A stretch of DNA of 64,000 nt from Streptomyces roseochromogenus subsp. oscitans DS 12.976 (GTDB taxonomy: Bacteria > Actinomycetota > Actinomycetes > Streptomycetales > Streptomycetaceae), in NCBI RefSeq assembly GCF_000497445.1, contig NZ_CM002285.1, positions 4,235,376-4,299,375 of the forward strand, written 5' to 3'. The number at the start of each line of letters is the position of its first letter. Position 1 is the first letter of the stretch. The position numbers and the translations under genes are program-made. The notes below the pieces were generated by a model. That model had not been told where the DNA came from and did not search any database. It was given only the letters and a program-made list of their open reading frames with translations. This document shows positions 51,864 to 60,078 of the stretch, in pieces.

Positions 51864-53524
51864 CACGCCAGCCCTTCCGCGAGCGGGCCGAGAGCCAGGG
51901 CCGGGAAGTACGTGAGACCGGTGATGATCAGGATCGCGCCGACGAGCAGGCCGGTGAACAGCGGCTTCTCGGTGCGCAGGGTGCCCGCGGTGACCGGGAC
52001 CGGCTTCTGCTCGGCGAGCGAGCCCGCCAGCGCCAGCACGAACACCATCGGCAGGAAGCGGCCGAGCAGCATCGCGAGACCGGTCATGGTGTTGAACCAG
52101 TCGGTGTTCGCGTTCAGGCCGGCGAAGGCCGAGCCGTTGTTGTTCGAGGCCGAGGTAAAGGCGTACAGGACTTCGGAGAAGCCGTGCGCGCCGGAGTTCA
52201 GCATCGAGTGCGGCGGAGTCGGCAGGGCCATGGAAGCCGCCGTGAAGACCAGCACCAGGGCGGGGGTGATGAGGATGTAGCAGGCGGCGAGCTTCATCTC
52301 GCGGCCGCCGATCTTCTTGCCCAGGTACTCGGGGGTACGGCCGACCATCAGACCGGCGATGAACACCGCGATGACCGCCATGATCAGCATGCCGTAGAGG
52401 CCGGAGCCGGTGCCGCCGGGCGCGATCTCGCCCAGCATCATGCCGAGCATCGCGATGCCGCCGCCGAGGCCGGTGAAGGAGGAGTGGAAGGAGTCCACCG
52501 CGCCGGTCGAGGTGAGTGTGGTCGAGGTCGCGAAGATCGACGAGGAGCCGATGCCGAAGCGGACCTCCTTGCCCTCCATCGCGCCGCCCGCGGCCTGCAG
52601 CGCCGCGCCGTGGTGGGCGAACTCGCTCCACATCATCAGCGCGACGAAGCTCAGCCAGATGGTGAACATCGTGGCGAGGATCGCGTAACCCTGCTTCACG
52701 TTGCCGACCATCACGCCGAAGGTGCGGGTCAGCGAGAACGGGATCACCAGGATCAGGAAGATCTCGAGGAGGTTGGTGAACGGCGTGGGGTTCTCGAAGG
52801 GGTGGGCGGAGTTGGCGTTGAAGTAGCCGCCACCGTTCGTGCCGAACTCCTTGATCGCCTCCTGCGAGGCCACCGCGCCGCCGTTCCACTGCTGCGAGCC
52901 GCCCATGAACTGGCCGACCTCGTGGATGCCGGAGAAGTTCTGGATGACGCCGCAGGCGACCAGGATCACCGCGGCGATCGCGGCACCCGGCAGCAGGATG
53001 CGCAGCGTGCCGCGCACCAGGTCGGACCAGAAGTTGCCCAGCTCACCGGTGCGCGAGCGGGCGAAGCCGCGCACGAGGGCGACGGCGACGGCCATGCCGA
53101 CGGCGGCGGAGACGAAGTTCTGCACGGTCAGACCGGCGGTCTGCACAACGTGCCCCATCGCCTGCTCGCCGGAGTACGACTGCCAGTTCGTGTTCGTCAC
53201 GAACGACACGGCCGTGTTGAACGACTGCGCCGGGTCGACCGACGAGAAGTTCATCGAGCCGGGCAGCACGCCCTGCAGCCGCTGCAGCAGGTAGAGGAAG
53301 AGGACGCTGGCGGCCGAGAAGGCGAGGACACCGCGCAGGTATGCGGGCCAGGTCATCTCGGTGTCGGCGTTGGCACCGATGGCCTTGTAGATCCACTTCT
53401 CGACGCGCAGATGCCCCCGCGAGGAGTAGACCTTGGCCATGTAGTTGCCGAGAGGAACGTAGGCGAGCGCCAGTGCGCCTATGAGGGCGAGCAGCTGGAG
53501 CACGCCGGCGAGTTCGGGACCCAT
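51863..53524 (-). CDS. kdpA: KdpA potassium-binding channel-like subunit
   Basis: 553 aa, with ten or more membrane helices. The start [27 protein letters not shown] is typical, and pore segments are visible as [26 protein letters not shown] with [34 protein letters not shown] and neighbouring glycine-rich loops. KdpA is related to Trk/Ktr channels and selects potassium outside the cell. The gene overlaps kdpB by one base pair pattern (ATGA) and begins 8 bp after kdpF. Length equals the family norm. Confidence 0.96.
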   Translation of the reverse strand: MGPELAGVLQLLALIGALALAYVPLGNYMAKVYSSRGHLRVEKWIYKAIGANADTEMTWPAYLRGVLAFSAASVLFLYLLQRLQGVLPGSMNFSSVDPAQSFNTAVSFVTNTNWQSYSGEQAMGHVVQTAGLTVQNFVSAAVGMAVAVALVRGFARSRTGELGNFWSDLVRGTLRILLPGAAIAAVILVACGVIQNFSGIHEVGQFMGGSQQWNGGAVASQEAIKEFGTNGGGYFNANSAHPFENPTPFTNLLEIFLILVIPFSLTRTFGVMVGNVKQGYAILATMFTIWLSFVALMMWSEFAHHGAALQAAGGAMEGKEVRFGIGSSSIFATSTTLTSTGAVDSFHSSFTGLGGGIAMLGMMLGEIAPGGTGSGLYGMLIMAVIAVFIAGLMVGRTPEYLGKKIGGREMKLAACYILITPALVLVFTAASMALPTPPHSMLNSGAHGFSEVLYAFTSASNNNGSAFAGLNANTDWFNTMTGLAMLLGRFLPMVFVLALAGSLAEQKPVPVTAGTLRTEKPLFTGLLVGAILIITGLTYFPALALGPLAEGLA

Positions 53525-53532
53525 GTCTTGTC

Positions 53533-53622
53533 TCAGAACCTCTCCGGGTAGATCAGGGCGAGGACGAGGTAGCCCAGCAGGGCGACGGCCACGACCAGGC
53601 CGACAATGTTCTCGACGGTCAC
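53533..53622 (-). CDS. kdpF: KdpF small stabilising subunit
   Basis: 29 aa: one membrane helix ([26 protein letters not shown]) starting from GTG 53622. KdpF peptides of this length and the ending YPERF are standard in KdpFABC complexes, where the peptide fills a groove at KdpA. The start codon overlaps the stop of the preceding micro-ORF (GTGA), and kdpA begins 8 bp after the stop. Confidence 0.92.
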   Translation of the reverse strand: MTVENIVGLVVAVALLGYLVLALIYPERF

Positions 53623-53702
53623 AGCTTCGTCACCCCCTTGGCGACGAGGGCCACCAGCGCGAAACCCGCGAGCACGGCGACGACGAAGGCCAGATCGGCC
53701 AT
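53619..53702 (-). CDS. 27-aa membrane micro-ORF leading the kdp operon
   Basis: ATG 53702 follows AGGAG by 6 bases. The peptide [20 protein letters not shown] plus AKGVTKL is one hydrophobic helix with a basic end. Its stop overlaps the kdpF GTG start, so it is coupled to kdpF. Good ribosome site, coupling and clean helix argue that it is a real gene. It may be a second small Kdp-associated subunit or a leader peptide that sets kdpF translation. Confidence 0.75.
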   Translation of the reverse strand: MADLAFVVAVLAGFALVALVAKGVTKL

Positions 53703-53779
53703 CGCGAACTCCTGGAGTGAGGTTCGGTTGAAACGGACGGTACGAGGAAAACGTCTCCTTGGCGGGATCCGGCCGCCCG

Positions 53780-53828
53780 TTGACGGGGCTCTTACGGGTG
53801 CCCGTATGGCTTTGACGGGACTCTTACG
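53780..53828 (-). promoter_or_regulatory. Four-hexamer box 2, kdp promoter (proposed KdpE site)
   Basis: The 17-bp units TTGACGGGGCTCTTACG (53780-53796) and TTGACGGGACTCTTACG (53812-53828) differ by one base and are spaced 32 bp; within each, the hexamers are 11 bp apart. They lie 78 bp upstream of the first micro-ORF of kdp. Position upstream of the classic KdpE target makes this the reference site for the motif. Confidence 0.75.
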
Positions 53829-53882
53829 CCGACTGCCCCCTACCGGCGGGTAAGGGACAGTGACCGTCGGTGACCTGGCTCA

Positions 53883-55724
53883 CTACAGCCGGAAGCGCAG
53901 CCGGCAGATCACCGCGTCCGTCTCCCGGCGCACCGCGTGTGCCACGACCGCGCCCCGCTGGTTCTGCAGCAGGCGCTGCCACAGCCGCTCCGGCTCGGCC
54001 TCCGGGATCAGCACCGTGACCTGGGTACCGGGCTCGGCGGCAGCCACCTCACGGACGTACGCGGCGATGGGGCGCCCGAGCGTGCGGCGCTGGCAGGACA
54101 GCCGTACCAGCGGCACCCCGGGGTCCCAGTCCGCCCAGGCGCGCTCCAGCGCGTGCAGGTGGGCCCGGTCCTCGGGGTCCGGATAGCACACGGTGACGGC
54201 CCGGACCTCGTCACCGAGGGAGGTGGCGGCGGTGAGCGCCTCCGAGGTCAGCCGGGACAGCGTGGACACCGGGACGACCACCAGCGAGCGCTCGCGGTGC
54301 GGGACCTCGGGGATGCGACCGAGCCCGAGCCGCTCGCCGATCCGGCCGTAGGCGCGGTGCACGGTCTCGAAGGCGGCCACCAGCAGCGGCAGGGCGATGA
54401 CGATCAGCCAGGCACCTTCCTCGAACTTGCTCGCCGTGACGACGACGGCGGCGACACCGGTGAGGACGGCACCGAACCCGTTGAGCAGCGCCTTCCCGCG
54501 CCGGCCCCGGCCCCGCTCCAGACGCCAGTGCCGGACCATGCCCACCTGGGCGATGGTGAAGCCGACGAAGACACCGATCGCGAACATCGGCACCAGGGTG
54601 TTGGTGTCACCGCCGGAGAAGACCAGCAGCGCGGCAGAGACGACGGCGAGCGCGAGGACGCCGTGCCGGTGCACCTGGCGGTCGGCCTTCAGCGCGAAGA
54701 CGTGCGGCGCGTAGTTGTCACGGGCGAGCAGCTTCAGCAGCACCGGCAGCCCGCCGAAGGAGGTGTTCGCGGACAGCGCCAGCAGGATCATCGTCGCGAA
54801 CTGGATGACGTAGAAAGCCCAGTTGTGGCCGAGCGCGGCGTCCGCGAGCTGGGCGAGGACCGTGACGCCCTCGACGGGCTGGAGGTGGAAGCGGCCGATC
54901 AGCACCGACAGGCCGATCAGCATCAGGCCGAGTACGGCGCCGAGGGCCACCTCCGCACGCTGGGCCCGGCGCACCCGCGGCACCCGGAAGGAAGGGACGG
55001 CGTTGGCGATGGCCTCCACGCCGGTCAGCGCGGCGCACCCGGAAGCGAAAGCTTTCAGCAGAAGGAGCGCGCCCACGCTGGAGGCGTTGTCCGCGACGAC
55101 GGAGGCGTGTCCGGCCGCGGTCACCGTGCTCACGGGGTGGGAGCGGAACAGCCCGACAACGATCAGTACGAAGACCGAGCCGACGAACACCACCGTCGGC
55201 ACGATGAACGCCTTCGCCGACTCCACGATGCCGCGCAGATTGACGCCCGTGATCAGCGCGAGCACCGCCAGGCACAGCCACAGCCGGTCGCCGTAGAGGG
55301 AGGGGAAGGCGGAGGTCAGGGCCGCCACGCCCGCGGTCACCGCGACCGCGACGTTGAGCACGTAGTCCAGCACCAGCGAGGCGGCGGCCACCAGGCTCGT
55401 GCGCGCGCCCAGATGCGTCTTCGCCACGGCGTACGACCCGCCGCCGTCCGGAAAGGCCGCGATCACCTGCCGGTAGGAGGCCACCAGCACCGCCAGCAGG
55501 GCGGCGATGGCCAGCGTGACCGGCATCGTGAAGCCGAGGCCGTGGGCGCCCGCGGCGGCGAGGACAAGGACGATCGCCTCGGGGCCGTAGGCCACCGACG
55601 CCATCGCGTCCAGCGACAGGGCCGCGAGCCCCGTGACGGCGGTCAGCCGGTGACGCTCGCCGGTATCAGGCGGCTCCTCGCCGGCGGGGACGGCATCCGG
55701 CTGCTCGGTGGTCAGGACGGACAT
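53883..55724 (-). CDS. kimA: KimA-like APC-superfamily potassium importer
   Basis: 613 aa from ATG 55724. The start TAVTGLAALSLDAMASVAYGPEAIVLVLAAAG and later SYRQVIAAFPDGGGSYAVAKTHLG, KAFASGCAALTGVEAIANAVPSFR and ANTSFGGLPVLLKLLARDNYAP closely follow Bacillus KimA (YdaO). Twelve helices run to about residue 450, then a cytosolic domain of about 160 residues (ERSLVVVPVSTLSRLTSEALTAATSLGDEVRAVTV) as in that family. KimA is a proton-coupled high-affinity potassium importer regulated by c-di-AMP in Bacillus. A four-hexamer box 77 bp upstream and the kdp genes next door support a potassium role here. Generic amino-acid permease is the alternative name. Confidence 0.85.
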   Translation of the reverse strand: MSVLTTEQPDAVPAGEEPPDTGERHRLTAVTGLAALSLDAMASVAYGPEAIVLVLAAAGAHGLGFTMPVTLAIAALLAVLVASYRQVIAAFPDGGGSYAVAKTHLGARTSLVAAASLVLDYVLNVAVAVTAGVAALTSAFPSLYGDRLWLCLAVLALITGVNLRGIVESAKAFIVPTVVFVGSVFVLIVVGLFRSHPVSTVTAAGHASVVADNASSVGALLLLKAFASGCAALTGVEAIANAVPSFRVPRVRRAQRAEVALGAVLGLMLIGLSVLIGRFHLQPVEGVTVLAQLADAALGHNWAFYVIQFATMILLALSANTSFGGLPVLLKLLARDNYAPHVFALKADRQVHRHGVLALAVVSAALLVFSGGDTNTLVPMFAIGVFVGFTIAQVGMVRHWRLERGRGRRGKALLNGFGAVLTGVAAVVVTASKFEEGAWLIVIALPLLVAAFETVHRAYGRIGERLGLGRIPEVPHRERSLVVVPVSTLSRLTSEALTAATSLGDEVRAVTVCYPDPEDRAHLHALERAWADWDPGVPLVRLSCQRRTLGRPIAAYVREVAAAEPGTQVTVLIPEAEPERLWQRLLQNQRGAVVAHAVRRETDAVICRLRFRL

Positions 55725-55800
55725 GGACGCGTGCTCCTTATTTCCTTGCGTGCGCGGGTGCACCCAGGTTCTGTCTGTTTACGCCCGAGTCCGACTTCTC

Positions 55801-55849
55801 CTTGCGGCATCTTCGCGCCCAACCGGTCGACCTTGACGTGATCTTGACG
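55801..55849 (-). promoter_or_regulatory. Four-hexamer box 3, upstream of kimA
   Basis: TTGACG at 55833 and 55844 form an exact 11-bp direct repeat. At -32 from each lie CTTGCG (55801) and TTCGCG (55812), degenerate versions of the upstream pair. The box starts 77 bp before the kimA start and has the same orientation to the gene as box 2. No c-di-AMP (ydaO) riboswitch was recognised here. Confidence 0.65.
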
Positions 55850-55866
55850 GGCTTCGGCCCGACACC

Positions 55867-56044
55867 TCAGCCCCTCCGGTTCTGCGGATGCGGCTGCACT
55901 CCCGTCATGAGGATGTCCACACCGCGCCGAGTCGTGGCCAGGACCACCCGGTCACCGGCCCGCGGCACCGACGGCCCCGACGGCGAGCACCCGCCACTCG
56001 TTCTCCCGGAACGCCTCGTGCACCGAGCGCCCCGGTGCGTTCAC
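55867..56044 (-). pseudogene. Short frameshifted remnant after the DUF4118 gene (RCK/TrkA-C-like tail?)
   Basis: A GTG overlapping the DUF4118 stop (GTGA) opens a frame reading VNAPGRSVHEAFRENEWRVLAVGAVGAAG that stops at once. The next frame continues GDRVVLATTRRGVDILM and then stops at 55867. The two together resemble the end of a TrkA-C/RCK domain (VLAV, then GDRVVLAT). It looks like a third cistron broken by one frameshift and shortened at its front. The family assignment is tentative. Confidence 0.35.
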
Positions 56045-56838
56045 CTCCGCGCCGGGCCCGCCGTGTCCAGCGCCGCCCCCGTCTGGTCGGCCAGGGTCAC
56101 CGCCACCAGGCGGGCCTGGAGCGGTAGTACGGGGCCCGGGCCGGGGGTGAGCATGAAGCGGCCGACGTAGTGGCCGTTGCCGTAGGTACGCAGCTCGATC
56201 TCGCCCTCGGGCCAGCCGTCGGTGTCCGGATTCCAGGTGCGCCGGCCCACCGTGACACCACCGTCCGTCTCCAGCCGCGGCGGCTTTCCCAGCAGGGTGC
56301 CGTACTCGAAGCGGCAGGCGCGCAGGCCGAGGAGTTCGGTCAGCTCGCGGCGGACGTGGTCCACCACGATGTCCGCGGAGTTTGCCGTCTTCGCGAGGTC
56401 CGCCGTGCGGTGGATGCGGGCGAGATGGGCCGCGTCGGTGACCGTGACGACCTCCAGCCGACGTGCCCGGGCGGCCAGTTGGGACACGAGGACGCCGACG
56501 GCCAGGAGCAGCACCGCCGTCTCGATGTCGGCGGACGCGGTGATGTCGAAGGTCTCGTACGGCCGTGTCAGGAAGAAGTCGAACCAAGCCGCCGCCGACA
56601 GGGCCGCGGCCACTCCCGCCGTACGGCTGCCGAGCGCGGCCACCGCGACGACCACCACGACGAGGATCAGCGCCGCGTTCGTGTGCGTCACGCTCGTACG
56701 GAACGGGACGAGAACGAGGGCCACCAGGAAGGGGGCGACGAAGGCCGCCGCCAGGGCGAGCCGGTCGCGCAACGGCCAGGCCCACACTACGCGGGCTTCC
56801 GTACGGAGCGGCTTCCAGATGCCGGTCACAGCGCTCAT
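56041..56838 (-). CDS. DUF4118 membrane sensor-like protein without a kinase domain
   Basis: 265 aa. Residues about 25-130 form the four-helix KdpD-type membrane module (LALAAAFVAPFLVALVLVPF, NAALILVVVVVAVAALGSRTAGVAAALSAAAWFDFFLTRPYETF, IETAVLLLAVGVLVSQL). Next comes a helical linker and a GAF-like domain (TADLAKTANSADIVVDHVRRELTELLGLRACRFEYG). There is no His-kinase or ATPase part. It starts inside the stop of the second KdpD gene (ATGA), so the two are co-translated. It may act as an additional membrane sensor or a modulator of that kinase. Confidence 0.8.
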   Translation of the reverse strand: MSAVTGIWKPLRTEARVVWAWPLRDRLALAAAFVAPFLVALVLVPFRTSVTHTNAALILVVVVVAVAALGSRTAGVAAALSAAAWFDFFLTRPYETFDITASADIETAVLLLAVGVLVSQLAARARRLEVVTVTDAAHLARIHRTADLAKTANSADIVVDHVRRELTELLGLRACRFEYGTLLGKPPRLETDGGVTVGRRTWNPDTDGWPEGEIELRTYGNGHYVGRFMLTPGPGPVLPLQARLVAVTLADQTGAALDTAGPARR

Positions 56839-59800
56839 CAAGGGCCTCCTACGCTCTGCTCGGACGCTTCGGCACCCACCCGCCGGCCCGCGAACGGCAG
56901 CGACACCACCATGGTGAGGCCGCCGCCCGGAGTGTCCTCGGGGCTGAGGGTGCCGTTCATCGCCTCGGTCAGGCCGCGCGCGAGGGCGAGGCCGAGGCCG
57001 AGTCCCGTGGTGTTGTCGGTGTCGCCGAGCCGCTGGAACGGCTCGAAGAGGCGGTCGCGGCCATCGGCGGGGAGTCCGGGCCCCCGGTCCACCACCCGCA
57101 GCTCCACCCGCCCGGCCAGGACACTGGCGGTCACCAGCACCTGTTTCCCGGGCGGGGTGTGCCGGGCGGCGTTGCCGACCAGGTTGGCGATCACCCGCTC
57201 CAGCAGCGGCGGATCGGCCAGCACCGCGGGGATGCCCTCCATGTCCGTCACCCGCACCCCGGGCACATCGGCCAGCGCCAACGGCAGCACCTCTTCCAAA
57301 GTGGTGGCCCGCAGGTTCAGGGTGAGGGCGCCCGCCTCCAGCCGGCTGAGGTCGAGGAGGTTCTCCACCAGGCGGTTGAGCTTGGCCATGGACTCGTCGG
57401 CGGTGGCGAGGAGCTCGTCGCGGTCCTCGTCGCTGAAGGCGACGTCGCGGCTGCGCAGCGAGGTGACGGCGGCCCAGCCGGCGGCCAGCGGCGTGCGCAG
57501 GTCGTGACCGACGGCCCGCAGCAGGGCGGTGCGCAGCCGGTCGGCGGCCTTCACGGGTTCCACTTCGGCGGCCGCCTCGGCCAGCCGGGCCCGCTCCACC
57601 GCCGAGCCGACGTGCGCGGCGAACGCGGCCAGGACGCGCCGCTCGGAGGAGGAGAGGGTACGACCGCGCAGCACCAGCCAGGCACCGGGGCCGGCGGGGA
57701 CGGCCGTGGCTCCGGCAGCATGGGAACCGGCCACGTGAGGCACGACCGTAGGGGACCCGCACGCATCGGCCCCGGCCACGTGGAGGCCGGCCGAAACGAA
57801 CACCGCCCCAGAGGAAGCGGAATGGAACCCGGCCGCGCGAGGCCCACCCGCCTCGGACCCGGCCGCGTGCGGCCCGGCCTCATGGGACCCGACCGTGTGG
57901 GACCCAGCCGCATCGGCCCCCGCCACGTAAGACCCACCCATATCAGCCCCGCCCACATGGGACCCAGCCCCATCGACCCCCACCACGTAAGACCCACCCG
58001 TATCGGCCCCGGCCACATGAGGCCCAGCCCCATCGACCCCGCCCACATGGGACCCAGCCCCATCGCCCCCGCCCACGCAAGACCCACCCATATCGGCCCC
58101 GCCCACATGGGACCCGGACGCGTGGGACCTGACCACGTGCGACCCGAACACCTGGGCCCCGCCCGCATCGAGCCCGCCCGCATCGAGCCTGCCCGGGTCG
58201 AGCCTGCCCGCATCGGGCCCGGCCGCGTCGGGTGGCTCGTCCACCAGGTCCGCCGACTCCATGCCGAAGGTCTCGCGGGTCCGCTCCAGCAGCGCCGGGA
58301 TGGTCGCCTCGCCGCGCACGATGCTGCCGGCCAGGGACGACATGGTCTCCGCCTCGGCCGTGGCCCGCGCGGAGCGGCGCGACAGCCGCAGGGAGCGGTC
58401 CACGACCGCGGCCACGATGGCCGCGACGACCGCGAACACCGTCAGCCCCACCAGGGCGTTGGGATCGTTCAGCGTGAAGGCACCGATGGGCGGGATGAAC
58501 CAGTAGTTGAGCAGCAGGGACGCCGTCACCGACGCGATCACCGCGGAGGCGACCCCGCCTATGCACGCCACGCCCACCACGGCCAGCAGGAACAGCAGGG
58601 CCTCGCTGGTCAGGTTCAGCGTGCCGCGCAACTGGGCGAGGAGGGCGGTGAGGAGCACGGGCAGCACCAGTCCGGCCACCGGTCCGGCGATCAGCCGGGC
58701 GGTCGACAGCGTGCGCCGCCTGGACGGCAGGAGGGTTCCGCGGCCGGCCCGCTCATGGGTGACCCGGTGGACGTCGATGTCCCCGGACAGCTCGGTGACC
58801 GTCTCCCCGGTGCCGGGCCCCGTCAGGAACCGCGTCAGCCGCCCCCGTCTGCTGGTGCCGAGGACCAGCTGGGTGGCGTTCTCGGCACGCGCGAACTCCA
58901 CCAGGGCGGTGGCCACGTCGTCGCCGACGACCGAGTGGTAGCTGCCGCCCAGGTCCTCCACGAGCCGGCGCTGCCGGGCCAGCGAGGCGTGCGAGACGCC
59001 GGCGGCGAGGCCGTCGCTGCGCGCCACGTGCACGGCCAGCAGATCCCCTCCCGCGGACCGGTCGGCGATCCGGGCGGCCCGCCGTACGAGCGTGTCGCCC
59101 TCGGGCCCGCCGGTCAGCGCGACGACGACCCGCTCCCGGGTCTCCCACACCCGCCCGATCCCGTGCTGCGACCGGTACTCCTGCAGGGCCTCGTCGACCC
59201 GGTCGGCCGTCCACAGCAGCGCCAGCTGGCGCAGGGCCTGAAGATTGCCGGGTCGGAAGTAGTTGGCGAGCGCGGCGTCGATCTTCTCGGGAGCGTAGAT
59301 GTTCCCGTGCGCCATGCGCCGGCGCAGCCCCTCGGGGGGCATGTCCACCAGCTCGATCTGCCAGGCGCGCCGTACGACCTCATCGGGCACGGTCTCGTGC
59401 TGCGGCACCCCCGTGATCTTCTCGACGACGTCGTTGAGGGACTCCAGGTGCTGGATGTTCAGCGCGGTGATCACCTCGATACCGGCGTCGAGCAGGGCCT
59501 CGATGTCCTGCCAGCGCTTGGGGTTGCGGCCCTCGCCGGGGACGTTGCTGTGCGCGATCTCGTCGACGATCGCCACCTGCGGCCGGCGGGTCAGGACCGC
59601 GGCCAGGTCCATCTCCTGGAACTGTCCCCCGCGGTAGCTGCAGCTCGCCCGGGGGACGGTGTCCAGGCCGTCGAGCATCGCCTCCGTGTGCGGGCGGCCG
59701 TGGCACTCCGCGAACCCCACCACCACATCCGCCCCGCGGGCGGCACGGCGCCGCCCCTCGTCGAGCATCCGGTAGGTCTTGCCGACCCCCGGGGCCGCGC

Positions 59801-59840
59801 CGAGGTAGACCTTCAGTCGTCCGGGCCGTACGTCACTCAT
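56838..59840 (-). CDS. Second KdpD-like sensor kinase with a repeat insertion
   Basis: 1000 aa from ATG 59840. The layout is that of KdpD: Walker A GAAPGVGKT (14-22), VITALNIQHLESL, a Usp-like domain (VVALTGGPEGDTLVRRAARIAD), and a membrane module with LNYWFIPPIGAFTLNDPNALVGL near 460. The kinase core has VGHDLRTPLAAGWAAV, NLVGNAARHTPPG, DRGPGLP and GLGLGLALARG. It differs from the first KdpD by an insert of about 175 residues (about 534-709) with five-residue periodicity in the GAF-like region before the kinase core. No response regulator gene is adjacent, so it may signal through KdpE. It is coupled to the DUF4118 gene. Confidence 0.9.
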   Translation of the reverse strand: MSDVRPGRLKVYLGAAPGVGKTYRMLDEGRRRAARGADVVVGFAECHGRPHTEAMLDGLDTVPRASCSYRGGQFQEMDLAAVLTRRPQVAIVDEIAHSNVPGEGRNPKRWQDIEALLDAGIEVITALNIQHLESLNDVVEKITGVPQHETVPDEVVRRAWQIELVDMPPEGLRRRMAHGNIYAPEKIDAALANYFRPGNLQALRQLALLWTADRVDEALQEYRSQHGIGRVWETRERVVVALTGGPEGDTLVRRAARIADRSAGGDLLAVHVARSDGLAAGVSHASLARQRRLVEDLGGSYHSVVGDDVATALVEFARAENATQLVLGTSRRGRLTRFLTGPGTGETVTELSGDIDVHRVTHERAGRGTLLPSRRRTLSTARLIAGPVAGLVLPVLLTALLAQLRGTLNLTSEALLFLLAVVGVACIGGVASAVIASVTASLLLNYWFIPPIGAFTLNDPNALVGLTVFAVVAAIVAAVVDRSLRLSRRSARATAEAETMSSLAGSIVRGEATIPALLERTRETFGMESADLVDEPPDAAGPDAGRLDPGRLDAGGLDAGGAQVFGSHVVRSHASGSHVGGADMGGSCVGGGDGAGSHVGGVDGAGPHVAGADTGGSYVVGVDGAGSHVGGADMGGSYVAGADAAGSHTVGSHEAGPHAAGSEAGGPRAAGFHSASSGAVFVSAGLHVAGADACGSPTVVPHVAGSHAAGATAVPAGPGAWLVLRGRTLSSSERRVLAAFAAHVGSAVERARLAEAAAEVEPVKAADRLRTALLRAVGHDLRTPLAAGWAAVTSLRSRDVAFSDEDRDELLATADESMAKLNRLVENLLDLSRLEAGALTLNLRATTLEEVLPLALADVPGVRVTDMEGIPAVLADPPLLERVIANLVGNAARHTPPGKQVLVTASVLAGRVELRVVDRGPGLPADGRDRLFEPFQRLGDTDNTTGLGLGLALARGLTEAMNGTLSPEDTPGGGLTMVVSLPFAGRRVGAEASEQSVGGP
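57715..58240 (-). repeat. Pentapeptide-periodic (15-bp) repeat tract inside the second KdpD gene
   Basis: About 35 units of a five-residue pattern near (A/G)G(S/A/P)(H/D)(V/M) are encoded, for example AGSHV GGADM GGSYV AGADA. At DNA level the unit is 15 bp and many neighbours differ by only a few bases, with near-identical 30-45 bp blocks (for example those around 57985 and 58045). The opposite strand is also an open Pro/His-rich five-residue repeat. It lies between KdpD domains that are otherwise ungapped. Confidence 0.88.
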
Positions 59841-59935
59841 CGCCGCCGACGCGCTCCGCTCACTGATCCAACTCCCCGTCACGGGAGGGTTTCTCCCTTC
59901 AAGGAAGCCGCTTCGCGGGGCGGCAGGTTCGATTG

Positions 59936-59984
59936 TTAGCGATTCTTTGGCGTCACCCCCGTGGACCTTGACGCTGTCTTGATG
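59936..59984 (-). promoter_or_regulatory. Four-hexamer box 4, between kdpD2 and the antiporter gene
   Basis: TTAGCG (59936), TTGGCG (59947), TTGACG (59968) and TTGATG (59979) repeat the 11/21/11 spacing seen at the kdp promoter. The box lies 96 bp upstream of the kdpD-like gene and 95 bp upstream of the divergent antiporter gene, so it could serve either. Confidence 0.6.
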
Positions 59985-60078
59985 CGATCTGGCCCGATAG
60001 GGTGAGGGCAGGTGTGCCGGGAAGTCTGGTCGGCCGGGAAGCCGAAGCGGCTCCCCGTGGTAGCCCCAGGGGGACGGC

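Noticed and set aside
52184..53551. 455-residue plus-strand frame opposite kdpA
   Set aside because: Composition (His, Asp, Arg, Gly) is that of an antisense shadow of the hydrophobic KdpA frame.
55725..55850. c-di-AMP (ydaO) riboswitch upstream of kimA
   Set aside because: The leader is only about 75 bp before the direct-repeat box and lacks the conserved riboswitch core sequences as far as can be judged by eye.
56565..59939. 1124-residue plus-strand frame opposite the second KdpD gene
   Set aside because: No domain is recognisable and the composition is that of an antisense shadow; the minus-strand frame encodes a complete KdpD architecture.
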